From: Haloglomus irregulare
GTDB taxonomy: Archaea; Halobacteriota; Halobacteria; Halobacteriales; Haloarculaceae
Assembly (NCBI RefSeq): GCF_007421925.1
Contig: NZ_QMDX01000001.1
Coordinates: forward strand, 332,629 to 396,628
Direction of reading: 5' to 3'
DNA: 64,000 nt
Under the pieces are notes generated by a model. It was not told where the DNA came from. It saw only the letters and a list, made by a program, of their open reading frames with translations, and searched no databases. The position numbers and the translations under genes were made by a program. Within the stretch, counting starts at the first letter, position 1; every line of letters begins with the position of its first letter. Of the stretch, positions 27,793 through 34,637 are shown piece by piece.

Positions 27793-28929
27793 GTGTCACT
27801 TCGCTCGGACCCGCTGGACCGGCTGCAGATTCCGGACGGCACGACCGTCGAGGAACACGACCTCGTGGCACACGGGGACGTGGTCGTCGGCGGCCAGTCC
27901 ACGGTCGAGTTCGGAGTCCGCGGGCGGAACGTCTACGCCGGCGAGCGGGTCCGCTTCGGCGGCGACATCGAAGCCGACGGGGAGTGCCGGCTGGACGTCT
28001 GGTGCGACGTCAAGGGGAACGTGCTCGTCGGCGACGACGCCTACCTCGGCGAGCGGGTCCACGTCGGCGGCCAGCTCATCGTCTCGGGCGACCTCGACAT
28101 CGGCGACGACGTCGACATCGAGAAGGGGTTCGAGGCGAACGGCTGGATCGTCATCCGGAACCCGATGCCGACGGTCGTGTTCCTGTTCATCTACCTCTCG
28201 CAGCTGCTGCGGCTCGGCCGCGACGAGGACGCCGAGGAGGTCGTCGACGAGTTCCTGACCGACGACCGCGAGCACGAACCCGTACTGGTCCCCCGCGGCG
28301 CGCGGGTCTCGGACGACGCCTGGAAGGTGTCGACGCCGGCGACGGTCGGCGCCGACTGCCGGCTCCACGGCAACGTCCGGGCCGAGTCCATCGAGGTCGG
28401 CGCCCGGACGGAGCTGTTCGGCTCGCTGCGCGCGAAGGGCGACATCACGGTCGCGTCCGACGCCGTCGTTCACGGCGACGTGACGACCCGCGGCGGCGAC
28501 GTGACCATCGCCCCCGGTGCCCACGTCCGCGGCGACGTGGCCTGCGAGAACCTCGACCTCCACGACGACGCCGAGGTCGACGGCGCCATCCGCGCCCGCG
28601 GCGCGATGAACATCGTCCGCGACGAGGCGGCCGACGCCGCCGCCGACCCGACCGAGGTCGTCCACGACTCCATCCCCGCCGTTGACACCGCCCCGGACCC
28701 GCGGGACGTATCGACGAACGCTACGTCCGCCGTCCGCCAGGTCGACGAGACGGACGACGAACTCGTCCCGGCCGTCCGACGTGTCGATGAGCCGGACGAG
28801 GAACCTGCGGAGGAGGCGTCGGGGAGCGAGGGGGACGGCGACGACCCGGACTACAGCACCTCGGCGCCGGAACCCGCGACGAACGGGCACGGCCTGTCGA
28901 GCGCCATCGCCGAGGCCGAGAGGCGGTAG
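27793..28929 (+). CDS. Bactofilin-like polymer-forming protein with internal hydrophobic segment
   Basis: 378 residues starting with GTG. Two runs of short repeats typical of a right-handed beta-helix (residues about 20-120 and 185-275; for example HGDVVVGGQSTVEFGV, VRGDVACENLDLHDDAEVDGAI) match the polymer-forming cytoskeletal family. Between them a strongly hydrophobic stretch (TVVFLFIYLSQLL, residues 127-139) may dip into the membrane. The last 100 residues are a disordered acidic tail. In bacteria bactofilins form scaffolds; in archaea the role is unknown. No partner gene is coupled to it. Confidence 0.78.
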   Translation: MSLRSDPLDRLQIPDGTTVEEHDLVAHGDVVVGGQSTVEFGVRGRNVYAGERVRFGGDIEADGECRLDVWCDVKGNVLVGDDAYLGERVHVGGQLIVSGDLDIGDDVDIEKGFEANGWIVIRNPMPTVVFLFIYLSQLLRLGRDEDAEEVVDEFLTDDREHEPVLVPRGARVSDDAWKVSTPATVGADCRLHGNVRAESIEVGARTELFGSLRAKGDITVASDAVVHGDVTTRGGDVTIAPGAHVRGDVACENLDLHDDAEVDGAIRARGAMNIVRDEAADAAADPTEVVHDSIPAVDTAPDPRDVSTNATSAVRQVDETDDELVPAVRRVDEPDEEPAEEASGSEGDGDDPDYSTSAPEPATNGHGLSSAIAEAERR

Positions 28930-28999
28930 GACGTGGGTGGCGGAGGGGGTGCGAGGTCGGTGGTATCCGCCCGTTGCTACCGATAGCAGGGTACCGTCA

Positions 29000-29146
29000 T
29001 CAGGCGAGGCTCTGGACTCCGGTGATGAGCCCCTCGAACATCCGGACGAGACCGGCGATGACCGAGTCGAAACCGGGCGCGTTCGTGATGTCGGTCGGCG
29101 GGGTCTGTAAGGCCGCCGCCGGTGCAGCCGTGAGGACGACCAGCAC
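29000..29146 (-). CDS. Candidate small exported or membrane-associated protein
   Basis: 48 codons from GTG 29146 to TGA 29000, in the same frame as and 42 bases after the UPF0201 stop. Translation begins with a hydrophobic stretch ending in an alanine-rich cleavage-like site (VLVVLTAAPAAALQ) and continues PTDITNAPGFDSVIAGLVRMFEGLI, an amphipathic helix. All codons look haloarchaeal (G/C third positions). It could be a genuine small secreted protein or a remnant; start and expression are unproven. Confidence 0.35.
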   Translation of the reverse strand: MLVVLTAAPAAALQTPPTDITNAPGFDSVIAGLVRMFEGLITGVQSLA

Positions 29147-29188
29147 GAGCAGTCCCCCGGAATCGCCGGAGTGGGCGGCCTGCGCCGG

Positions 29189-29602
29189 TCAGTCCTCGAC
29201 GGGGCGCCCGTCCTCCGTCGGGGGGGCGACGTGGTCGATGTAGTCCTCGACCGACGGCTCGGTGACGGTCACCCGGACGTGGATGTCGCCCAGCTCCGCC
29301 GGGTCGCCGACGGCGAAGTTGACGACCCCCTGGAAGGCGGCCTGCTTCTTCAGGTCGAAGGAGAACGTATCCCCCCGGCGGTCGGCGAGGAACTGGCCGC
29401 GCGCGGTGTCGAGGATCTCCTGGTCGTGCAGCAGCTCCGAGAACGTCTCCATGCCGTGGGCCTCCCCCAGGAGTTCGCCGTGGCCCTCCGTGACGTCGGC
29501 CTCCGGGAACAGGTTGGTGACGGCATCCCGGACGCGGTCGGTCACCTCCGTCGGCCTGACGGGCGCCGTGATCTGGACGTCGACGCTGTACACGTCGGTC
29601 AC
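29189..29602 (-). CDS. UPF0201-type RNA-binding domain protein
   Basis: 137 residues. VYSVDVQITAPVRPTEVTDRVRDAVTNLFPEADV and the C-terminal AFQGVVNFAVGDPAELGDIHVRVTVTEPSVEDYIDHVAP match the archaeal UPF0201 family, whose fold resembles the RNA-binding part of ribosomal protein L5. Function unknown. Overlaps the upstream UPF0200 gene by 4 bases, so the two are translated together, an arrangement seen widely in archaea. Confidence 0.87.
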   Translation of the reverse strand: MTDVYSVDVQITAPVRPTEVTDRVRDAVTNLFPEADVTEGHGELLGEAHGMETFSELLHDQEILDTARGQFLADRRGDTFSFDLKKQAAFQGVVNFAVGDPAELGDIHVRVTVTEPSVEDYIDHVAPPTEDGRPVED

Positions 29603-30228
29603 GTGGCATCACCGTCCGTCCCCGCGGCCTCGGCGGCCTCGGCGCCGGGGCTCTCGCGCCAGTCGTAGCCCTCGTCGCCCGGGACGGCGTCGACACCGTC
29701 CTCGATGACGCTCCGGGCGCGGTCACGGAGGCGCTCCAGCGAGTCGACGTTCGCGACGACGAGGTCCGCGCGGTCCATCGCCCGGCCCATGCCGAAGCCG
29801 AGTTCGCGGGCGTCGCGCTCGGCCAGGGTCTCGCGGTCGGTGTTGTCGCGGCCGCGGTCGACGACCCGCTCCTCGCGGACCTCGTATGGGGCCTCGACGC
29901 TCACCAGCGAGAAGTCGTCGCCGAAGGCGTCCTCGAAGGCGTCGACCTCGACGTCCGAGCGGAGCCCGTCGACGAGCACGGCCGCGGCGTCCGTCAGCGC
30001 CTCGCGGACCAGCGGCAGTGACCGCTCGGCGATCGCGGCGGGGCCGTGCTCCTCGCGGAGCGCCCGCGCGACCGCGCCGTGATGGTCGGCGGGGTCGAGC
30101 CCGCGGTCGCGGCACTCCGCCCGGATGACGTCGCCCATCGTGACGACCGGGACGCCGACCTCGCGGGCCACTGCGGCGAACTCCCCCTTCCCACTCCCCG
30201 CCAGCCCGACGGTTCCGATGACGCGCAT
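29599..30228 (-). CDS. UPF0200-type P-loop kinase-like protein
   Basis: 209 residues, nucleotide kinase fold related to dephospho-CoA kinases. Walker A GLAGSGKGE at residues 8-16; then VVTMGDVIRAECRDRGLDP, a DGLRSDVEVDAF segment and RDNTDRETLAERDARELGFGMG, all typical of UPF0200. The substrate is unknown. C-terminal 30 residues are acidic. First gene of a two-gene operon with UPF0201. Confidence 0.88.
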   Translation of the reverse strand: MRVIGTVGLAGSGKGEFAAVAREVGVPVVTMGDVIRAECRDRGLDPADHHGAVARALREEHGPAAIAERSLPLVREALTDAAAVLVDGLRSDVEVDAFEDAFGDDFSLVSVEAPYEVREERVVDRGRDNTDRETLAERDARELGFGMGRAMDRADLVVANVDSLERLRDRARSVIEDGVDAVPGDEGYDWRESPGAEAAEAAGTDGDAT

Positions 30229-30315
30229 TGGTTGCCCGGCCCTTCTCGGGGTCCGGGGTTAACGGCTACGCTCCGGGTCGCGGCGCCGCGCGTCCCCCGG
30301 AGCGGCGCACCCGGG

Positions 30316-30321
30316 CTTTAA
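30316..30321 (+). promoter_or_regulatory. TATA box of ridA
   Basis: CTTTAA lies about 28 bases before the ATG at 30347, consistent with a leaderless mRNA. Confidence 0.5.
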
Positions 30322-30346
30322 CGCGGCGGCCGCACGTACGCCGCCC

Positions 30347-30730
30347 ATGTCCAAGGACATCGTCCACACCGACGACGCGCCCGCCGCGGTCGGGGCGTAC
30401 AGCCAGGCGACCACGAACGGCGACCTCGTCTTCACGGCCGGGCAGATCCCCCTCACGCCGGACGGCGACCTGCTCGACGACGCGCCGGTGGCCGCACAGA
30501 CCGAGCAGGCGCTCGACAACCTGCTCGCGGTGCTCGGCGAGGCCGGGGCGACCGCCGGGGATGTCCTGAAGACGACCGTCTTCCTCGCAGATATCGACGA
30601 GTTCGAGGCGATGAACGAGACGTACGCCAGCTACTTCCGCGAGGAGCCGCCGGCGCGGTCGGCGGTCCAGGCCGGCGCGCTGCCGAAGGGCGTCGCCGTG
30701 GAGATCGAGGCGGTCGCGCTCGTGGAATGA
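30347..30730 (+). CDS. ridA: RidA family reactive imine/enamine deaminase
   Basis: 127 residues, full length. Hydrolyses reactive 2-aminoacrylate-type intermediates released by PLP enzymes. Family marks: PAAVGAYSQATTNGDLVFTAGQIPLTP, QTEQALDNLLAVLGEAGA, VLKTTVFLADIDEFEAMNETYASYF and PARSAVQAGALPKGVAVEIEAVA, which includes the conserved arginine of the active site. Overlaps the next small gene by 4 bases. Confidence 0.96.
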   Translation: MSKDIVHTDDAPAAVGAYSQATTNGDLVFTAGQIPLTPDGDLLDDAPVAAQTEQALDNLLAVLGEAGATAGDVLKTTVFLADIDEFEAMNETYASYFREEPPARSAVQAGALPKGVAVEIEAVALVE

Positions 30731-30975
30731 GACCGCTGACGAAGTCGAGCCTCCTCTGGGGTGCCCTCGGCGCACTCACCTTCCTCGCGGGCGTGCAGGC
30801 GCTCCAGCTCCTGACCTCGGCGACCGTCTCGGTCGCGGTCGCGCTGGGTGTCGCGGCCGTCGTCGGCGTCGTCGCGGCCGGCGTCTCCCACTGGCTCGAA
30901 CGGCGGCTCGGGCCCGCGTTCGCGGCTCGAACGGAGGAAGGCGGGCCGACGACCGGGGAGAAGGAACAGCCTTAA
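30727..30975 (+). CDS. Small two-helix membrane protein
   Basis: 82 residues. Two hydrophobic helices (LLWGALGALTFLAGVQALQLL and VSVAVALGVAAVVGVVAAGV) and a polar C-terminus. Translationally coupled to ridA by an ATGA overlap. Function unknown. Confidence 0.7.
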   Translation: MRPLTKSSLLWGALGALTFLAGVQALQLLTSATVSVAVALGVAAVVGVVAAGVSHWLERRLGPAFAARTEEGGPTTGEKEQP

Positions 30976-31002
30976 GCGCCGCAGTGGGCTACGCCAGACC
31001 GA

Positions 31003-31083
31003 GCCGGGATGGCCGAGTGGTAAGGCGCACGCCTGGAAAGCGTGTTCCCTCTGGGATCCAGGGTTCAAATCCCTGTCCCGGCG
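31003..31083 (+). tRNA. tRNA-Ser (anticodon GGA)
   Basis: 81-base cloverleaf with acceptor stem GCCGGGA/TCCCGGC, discriminator G at 31083, D-arm GGCCGAGTGGTAAGGC, anticodon loop CTGGAAA (GGA at 31035-31037), a long variable arm (class II tRNA) and T-arm CAGGGTTCAAATCCCTG. The CCA end is not encoded. Confidence 0.95.
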
Positions 31084-31217
31084 TTCTCGCGACGAGACAC
31101 TCCGTTCCGGAGGGCCGCCGGTGTGTCGAACATCTGCGCCCTCGGGACGGGTCGGCGCGGGTGGCCGGGCGGGCGGGTAGCGCCGTACCTATATCCGCCC
31201 CCGCCGAGGCTCCGCCC

Positions 31218-31607
31218 ATGTCACGCCGGGCCAACTACGCGCTGGTGAACGTCATGTCGCAGTTGGGGGAGACCGCGGACGCCCTGGACACCCCGTGGGC
31301 GGAGTTCGCGGGGAACGCGACGGCACCGCAGGGGTTCGAGGTCCCGACCGACGACCCGACGGAGGCGTTCGTGCAGTTGCAGGCGTACGACGTGGGGACG
31401 TTCGGCCACGAGATCGTCGTGAACGGCGAGCCGCTCTCCGGGTTCGACATCCCGCCGTCGCCGGGCTGGCAGTGCTGGATGGACTCCGTGTCGGGCACCT
31501 CGCTGACTGGCGGCGAGAACACGCTGCGGGTCCGTCGGGACGACACCACCGAGGACGCGTTCGTCGTCGGGACGGCGACGGTCCACTGGAAGGAGCCCGT
31601 CGACTGA
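31218..31607 (+). CDS. Beta-sandwich-like haloarchaeal protein, unknown function
   Basis: 129 residues. ATG 31218 starts MSRRANYALVNVMSQLGETAD; the body (TEAFVQLQAYDVGTFGHEIVVNGEPLSGFDIPPSPGWQCWMDSVSG, then ENTLRVRRD and DAFVVGTATVHW) looks like a beta-sandwich similar in style to carbohydrate-binding or galactose-binding folds. No catalytic motif. I cannot name the family with confidence. Independent gene after the tRNA. Confidence 0.72.
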   Translation: MSRRANYALVNVMSQLGETADALDTPWAEFAGNATAPQGFEVPTDDPTEAFVQLQAYDVGTFGHEIVVNGEPLSGFDIPPSPGWQCWMDSVSGTSLTGGENTLRVRRDDTTEDAFVVGTATVHWKEPVD

Positions 31608-31761
31608 GTACATAAACCCCGGGCAGCGCGTCCCGGCGGGTGGCGACCACCCCGTGTGACAGCGTGGCGCACGAACCGCGGCTTTGGGGCCGTCGTACGG
31701 TGTTTTCCGGCGTTAACCCGCGCGCTCCGGCCGACATCGGGAGCACCGTCGGACCGCAGCG

Positions 31762-31769
31762 ATTATATA
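31762..31769 (+). promoter_or_regulatory. TATA box of the thermosome gene
   Basis: ATTATATA is one of the best TATA boxes in the window, about 27-30 bases upstream of the two candidate ATGs (31790 and 31796), so the mRNA has almost no leader. The strong box fits the high, heat-inducible expression known for haloarchaeal thermosome genes. Confidence 0.65.
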
Positions 31770-31795
31770 GAATCACATTCAATCACGAGATGACC

Positions 31796-33469
31796 ATGAG
31801 CCAGCAGCGAATGCAGGGACAGCCGATGATCGTTCTCGGCGAGGACTCCCAGCGGATGAAGGACGAGGACGCGCAGGGCCACAACATCGAGGCGGCCCGG
31901 GCGGTCGCCGAGTCGGTACGGACAACGCTCGGCCCGAAGGGGATGGACAAGATGCTCGTCTCCTCGATGGGTGACGTCACCATCACGAACGACGGCGTCA
32001 CCATCCTCCAGGAGATGGACATCGACAACCCGACGGCCTCGATGATCGTCGAGGTCGCGGAGACACAGGAGGACGAGGCCGGCGACGGCACCACGACGGC
32101 CGTCGCGGTCGCGGGCGAGCTCCTGAAGAACGCCGAGGACCTGCTCGAGCAGGACATCCACCCGACGGCCATCATCCGTGGCTTCCACCTCGCCAGCGAG
32201 GAGGCCCGCGCACAGGTCGACGAGGTCGCCACCGAGGTCGACGCCGACGACACCGAGCTCCTGACGAAGCTCGCCGAGACCTCGATGACGGGCAAGGGCG
32301 CCGAGCAGCACAAGAGCCTGCTCGCGCAGCTCATCGTCGACGCCGTCGGCGCCGTCACCGTCGAGGCCGAGGACGGTTCCCACGTCGTCGACCTGGAGTT
32401 CGTGAAGATCGAGACCCAGACCGGCCGCTCCGTGAGCGACTCCGAGCTGCTCCACGGCGCCGCCATCGACAAGGACCCGGCCCACCCGGACATGCCCGGC
32501 GAGGTCGAGGACGCCGACGTCCTCCTCGTGAACGAGCCCATCGAGGTCGAGGAGGCCGAGGCCGACGCCCAGATCAACCTGGATTCCCCCGACCAGCTCC
32601 AGGAGTTCCTCGACAAGGAGGAGGAGCGCCTGCAGGAGAAGGTCCAGCAGATCGCCGACGCGGGCGCCGACGTCGTCTTCTGCCAGAAGGGCATCGACGA
32701 CCTCGCCCAGCACTACCTCGCCAAGGAGGGCATCCTCGCGGCCCGCCGCGTCAAGAAGTCCGACCTGCAGTTCCTGAAGGAGGTCACGAGCGCCAACATC
32801 GTCTCCGACCTGGACGACTTCTCGGGCGCGGACCTGGGCCACGCCGACGTCACCCGCGACGACGAGGACGACATGTTCCTCGTCGAGGGCGGCGACGACG
32901 CCTACGGCGTCACGGTCGTCATCCGCGGCTCCACCGACCACGTCGTCGACGAGACCGAGCGCGGCATGGGTGACGCGCTCGACGTCGTCGCCAATACGGT
33001 CGCCGACGGTCGCGTCCTCGCCGGCGGCGGTGCCGCCGAGGTCGAGGTCGCGCGCCGCCTGCGCGACTTCGCCGACTCCGTCGAGGGGCGCGAGCAGATG
33101 GCCGTCGAGGCCTTCGCCGACTCGCTGGAGCTCGTCCCCCGCGTCCTCGCGGAGAACGCCGGACTCGACTCCATCGACACCCTGGTCGACCTGCGCGCCG
33201 CCCACGCTGACGGTGACGCCCACGCCGGGCTCAACGTCTTCAGCGGCGACGTGGTCGACACGTTCGACGCCGGCGTCGTCGAGCCGGCCCACGCCAAGGA
33301 GCAGGCGCTCTCCAGTGCGACGGAGGCCGCCACACTCGTCCTGAAGATCGACGACATCATCGCCGCCGGCGACCTCTCCACCGAGGGCGAGGAGGAGGAG
33401 GGCGGCCCCGGCGGCGGCGGCATGGGCGGCATGGGCGGGATGGGCGGCGGGATGGGCGGGATGATGTAA
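31796..33469 (+). CDS. ths: Thermosome subunit (group II chaperonin)
   Basis: 557 residues. ATP-driven folding cage subunit of the CCT type. Motifs: VRTTLGPKGMDKMLV, VTITNDGVTILQEMDIDNPTASMIVEVAETQEDEAGDGTTTAVAVAGELL with the ATPase GDGTT, the built-in lid region, and LAGGGAAEVEVARRLRDFADSVEGREQMAVEAFADSLE. The C-terminus ends in a Gly-Met repeat (GGMGGMGGM) typical of chaperonins. Start ATG 31796 (MSQQRMQGQPMIVLGEDS) is the family start; ATG 31790 would add two residues. Confidence 0.98.
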   Translation: MSQQRMQGQPMIVLGEDSQRMKDEDAQGHNIEAARAVAESVRTTLGPKGMDKMLVSSMGDVTITNDGVTILQEMDIDNPTASMIVEVAETQEDEAGDGTTTAVAVAGELLKNAEDLLEQDIHPTAIIRGFHLASEEARAQVDEVATEVDADDTELLTKLAETSMTGKGAEQHKSLLAQLIVDAVGAVTVEAEDGSHVVDLEFVKIETQTGRSVSDSELLHGAAIDKDPAHPDMPGEVEDADVLLVNEPIEVEEAEADAQINLDSPDQLQEFLDKEEERLQEKVQQIADAGADVVFCQKGIDDLAQHYLAKEGILAARRVKKSDLQFLKEVTSANIVSDLDDFSGADLGHADVTRDDEDDMFLVEGGDDAYGVTVVIRGSTDHVVDETERGMGDALDVVANTVADGRVLAGGGAAEVEVARRLRDFADSVEGREQMAVEAFADSLELVPRVLAENAGLDSIDTLVDLRAAHADGDAHAGLNVFSGDVVDTFDAGVVEPAHAKEQALSSATEAATLVLKIDDIIAAGDLSTEGEEEEGGPGGGGMGGMGGMGGGMGGMM

Positions 33470-33764
33470 ACGCGCTTTCCGGCCCGGACGTCCCCACACC
33501 TGCCTTCGGCGGGCGCTGCGTGCCCTCGTGCCGATGTCTCCGAAAGTCGTGGATCTTCGGGAGGCCGGGACGGCTCCGCCATCTCGAACCCAACCGCGCT
33601 CGCTCCGCTCGCGCGGATGCAGCCGATATCCGTCCCGGTGCGCTGGGATTCCTGTCTTCTATCCGGCATTATACGCAATTCAGCCTACCAGGGCCCAAAC
33701 TGTAGCAATATCCGGTAGACACCCCGGCCATCACACTCATAACCGACCACGGTCGAGGGGAGGT

Positions 33765-34076
33765 ATGCGCAGTCTCACTGAACTGGTCCCCTGGCGGTAT
33801 CTGGCGGCGGCCGTGGTCGTGCTGTTGCTGGGTGTCGGGGTCGGGTTGGTCGGGACCTGGCAGCTGCTGGTGGCGGTCGCGGGAGGCACCACGCTCCTGG
33901 CGCTGCTGGAGGTGGCGCTCCCGTATCTGGTGGCGCTCGCGGTGCTGGCGCTGGTCGAGGTGGTCGTCGTGGTCGCGGCGCTGGTGAAGGTGGCCCGGGC
34001 GGTGTCGAGTGAGGACATCGATAGCGACCGGCTGCGGGCGACCGTCGAGCGGATCCGGCGGCGGCTGTCGGTGTAG
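33765..34076 (+). CDS. Small membrane protein, unknown function
   Basis: 103 residues with two long hydrophobic helices (YLAAAVVVLLLGVGVGLVGTW and LPYLVALAVLALVEVVVVVAALV) and a basic cytoplasmic tail (DRLRATVERIRRRLSV). Start ATG 33765; the longer frame upstream is not protein-like. No family recognised. Confidence 0.65.
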   Translation: MRSLTELVPWRYLAAAVVVLLLGVGVGLVGTWQLLVAVAGGTTLLALLEVALPYLVALAVLALVEVVVVVAALVKVARAVSSEDIDSDRLRATVERIRRRLSV

Positions 34077-34134
34077 CTGCGGGCAACTGTGGCGTACCCG
34101 ATGAGCTAACGGGCCGGGCGGCGAAGGACCGCGT

Positions 34135-34578
34135 ATGTCCCCGAGCCTCACCCTCCACCGGGCCGACGAGGCGGGTGCACTGGACTACGTGGAGCGACTG
34201 CTCTCGCGGGCGGACCTGCCGACCGCCGACGTCCGCGAGCAGGCGGGAGCGTTCCGGGTCGCGACGGTCGCGGGCGAGCGGGTCGGCGTCGGTGGTGTCG
34301 AGCGCCACGGTCGGGACGGGTTGGTGCGGTCGGTAGTCGTGGAGCCGTCGGCCCGGGGCCAGGGGGTCGGTGCGGCGCTGGTGGCGGCGCTGGCCGACGA
34401 GGTGAGGGCGGCGGGCGTCGAGCGGCTCTTCGCGCTCACGACGGACGCGGCAGCGTTCCTCGCGGCGCAGGGGTTCGAGCCGGTGGCCCGTGAGTCGGTT
34501 CCCGAGCGGATTCGAGGGACGGCCCAGTTCGCGTCACTGTGTCCGGATTCGGCGACGGTCATGCGGCGGTCGGCGTAG
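34135..34578 (+). CDS. GNAT N-acetyltransferase, ArsN2-like
   Basis: 147 residues. Acetyl-CoA-binding motif A is VRSVVVEPSARGQGVGAALVAALADEVRAAGVERLFALT; the short N-terminal half (YVERLLSRADLPTADVREQAGAFRVATVAGERVG) and the C-terminal GFEPVARESVPERIRGTAQFASLCPDSATVM match the ArsN2 type annotated in arsenic resistance clusters. No arsenic genes are nearby, so the substrate is uncertain. Confidence 0.85.
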   Translation: MSPSLTLHRADEAGALDYVERLLSRADLPTADVREQAGAFRVATVAGERVGVGGVERHGRDGLVRSVVVEPSARGQGVGAALVAALADEVRAAGVERLFALTTDAAAFLAAQGFEPVARESVPERIRGTAQFASLCPDSATVMRRSA

Positions 34579-34637
34579 CGCCGGATGGCATCGGTGAGTC
34601 CGACAGTCTGAAGCGCCTCCCAGGGCTGTTCGGGAGT

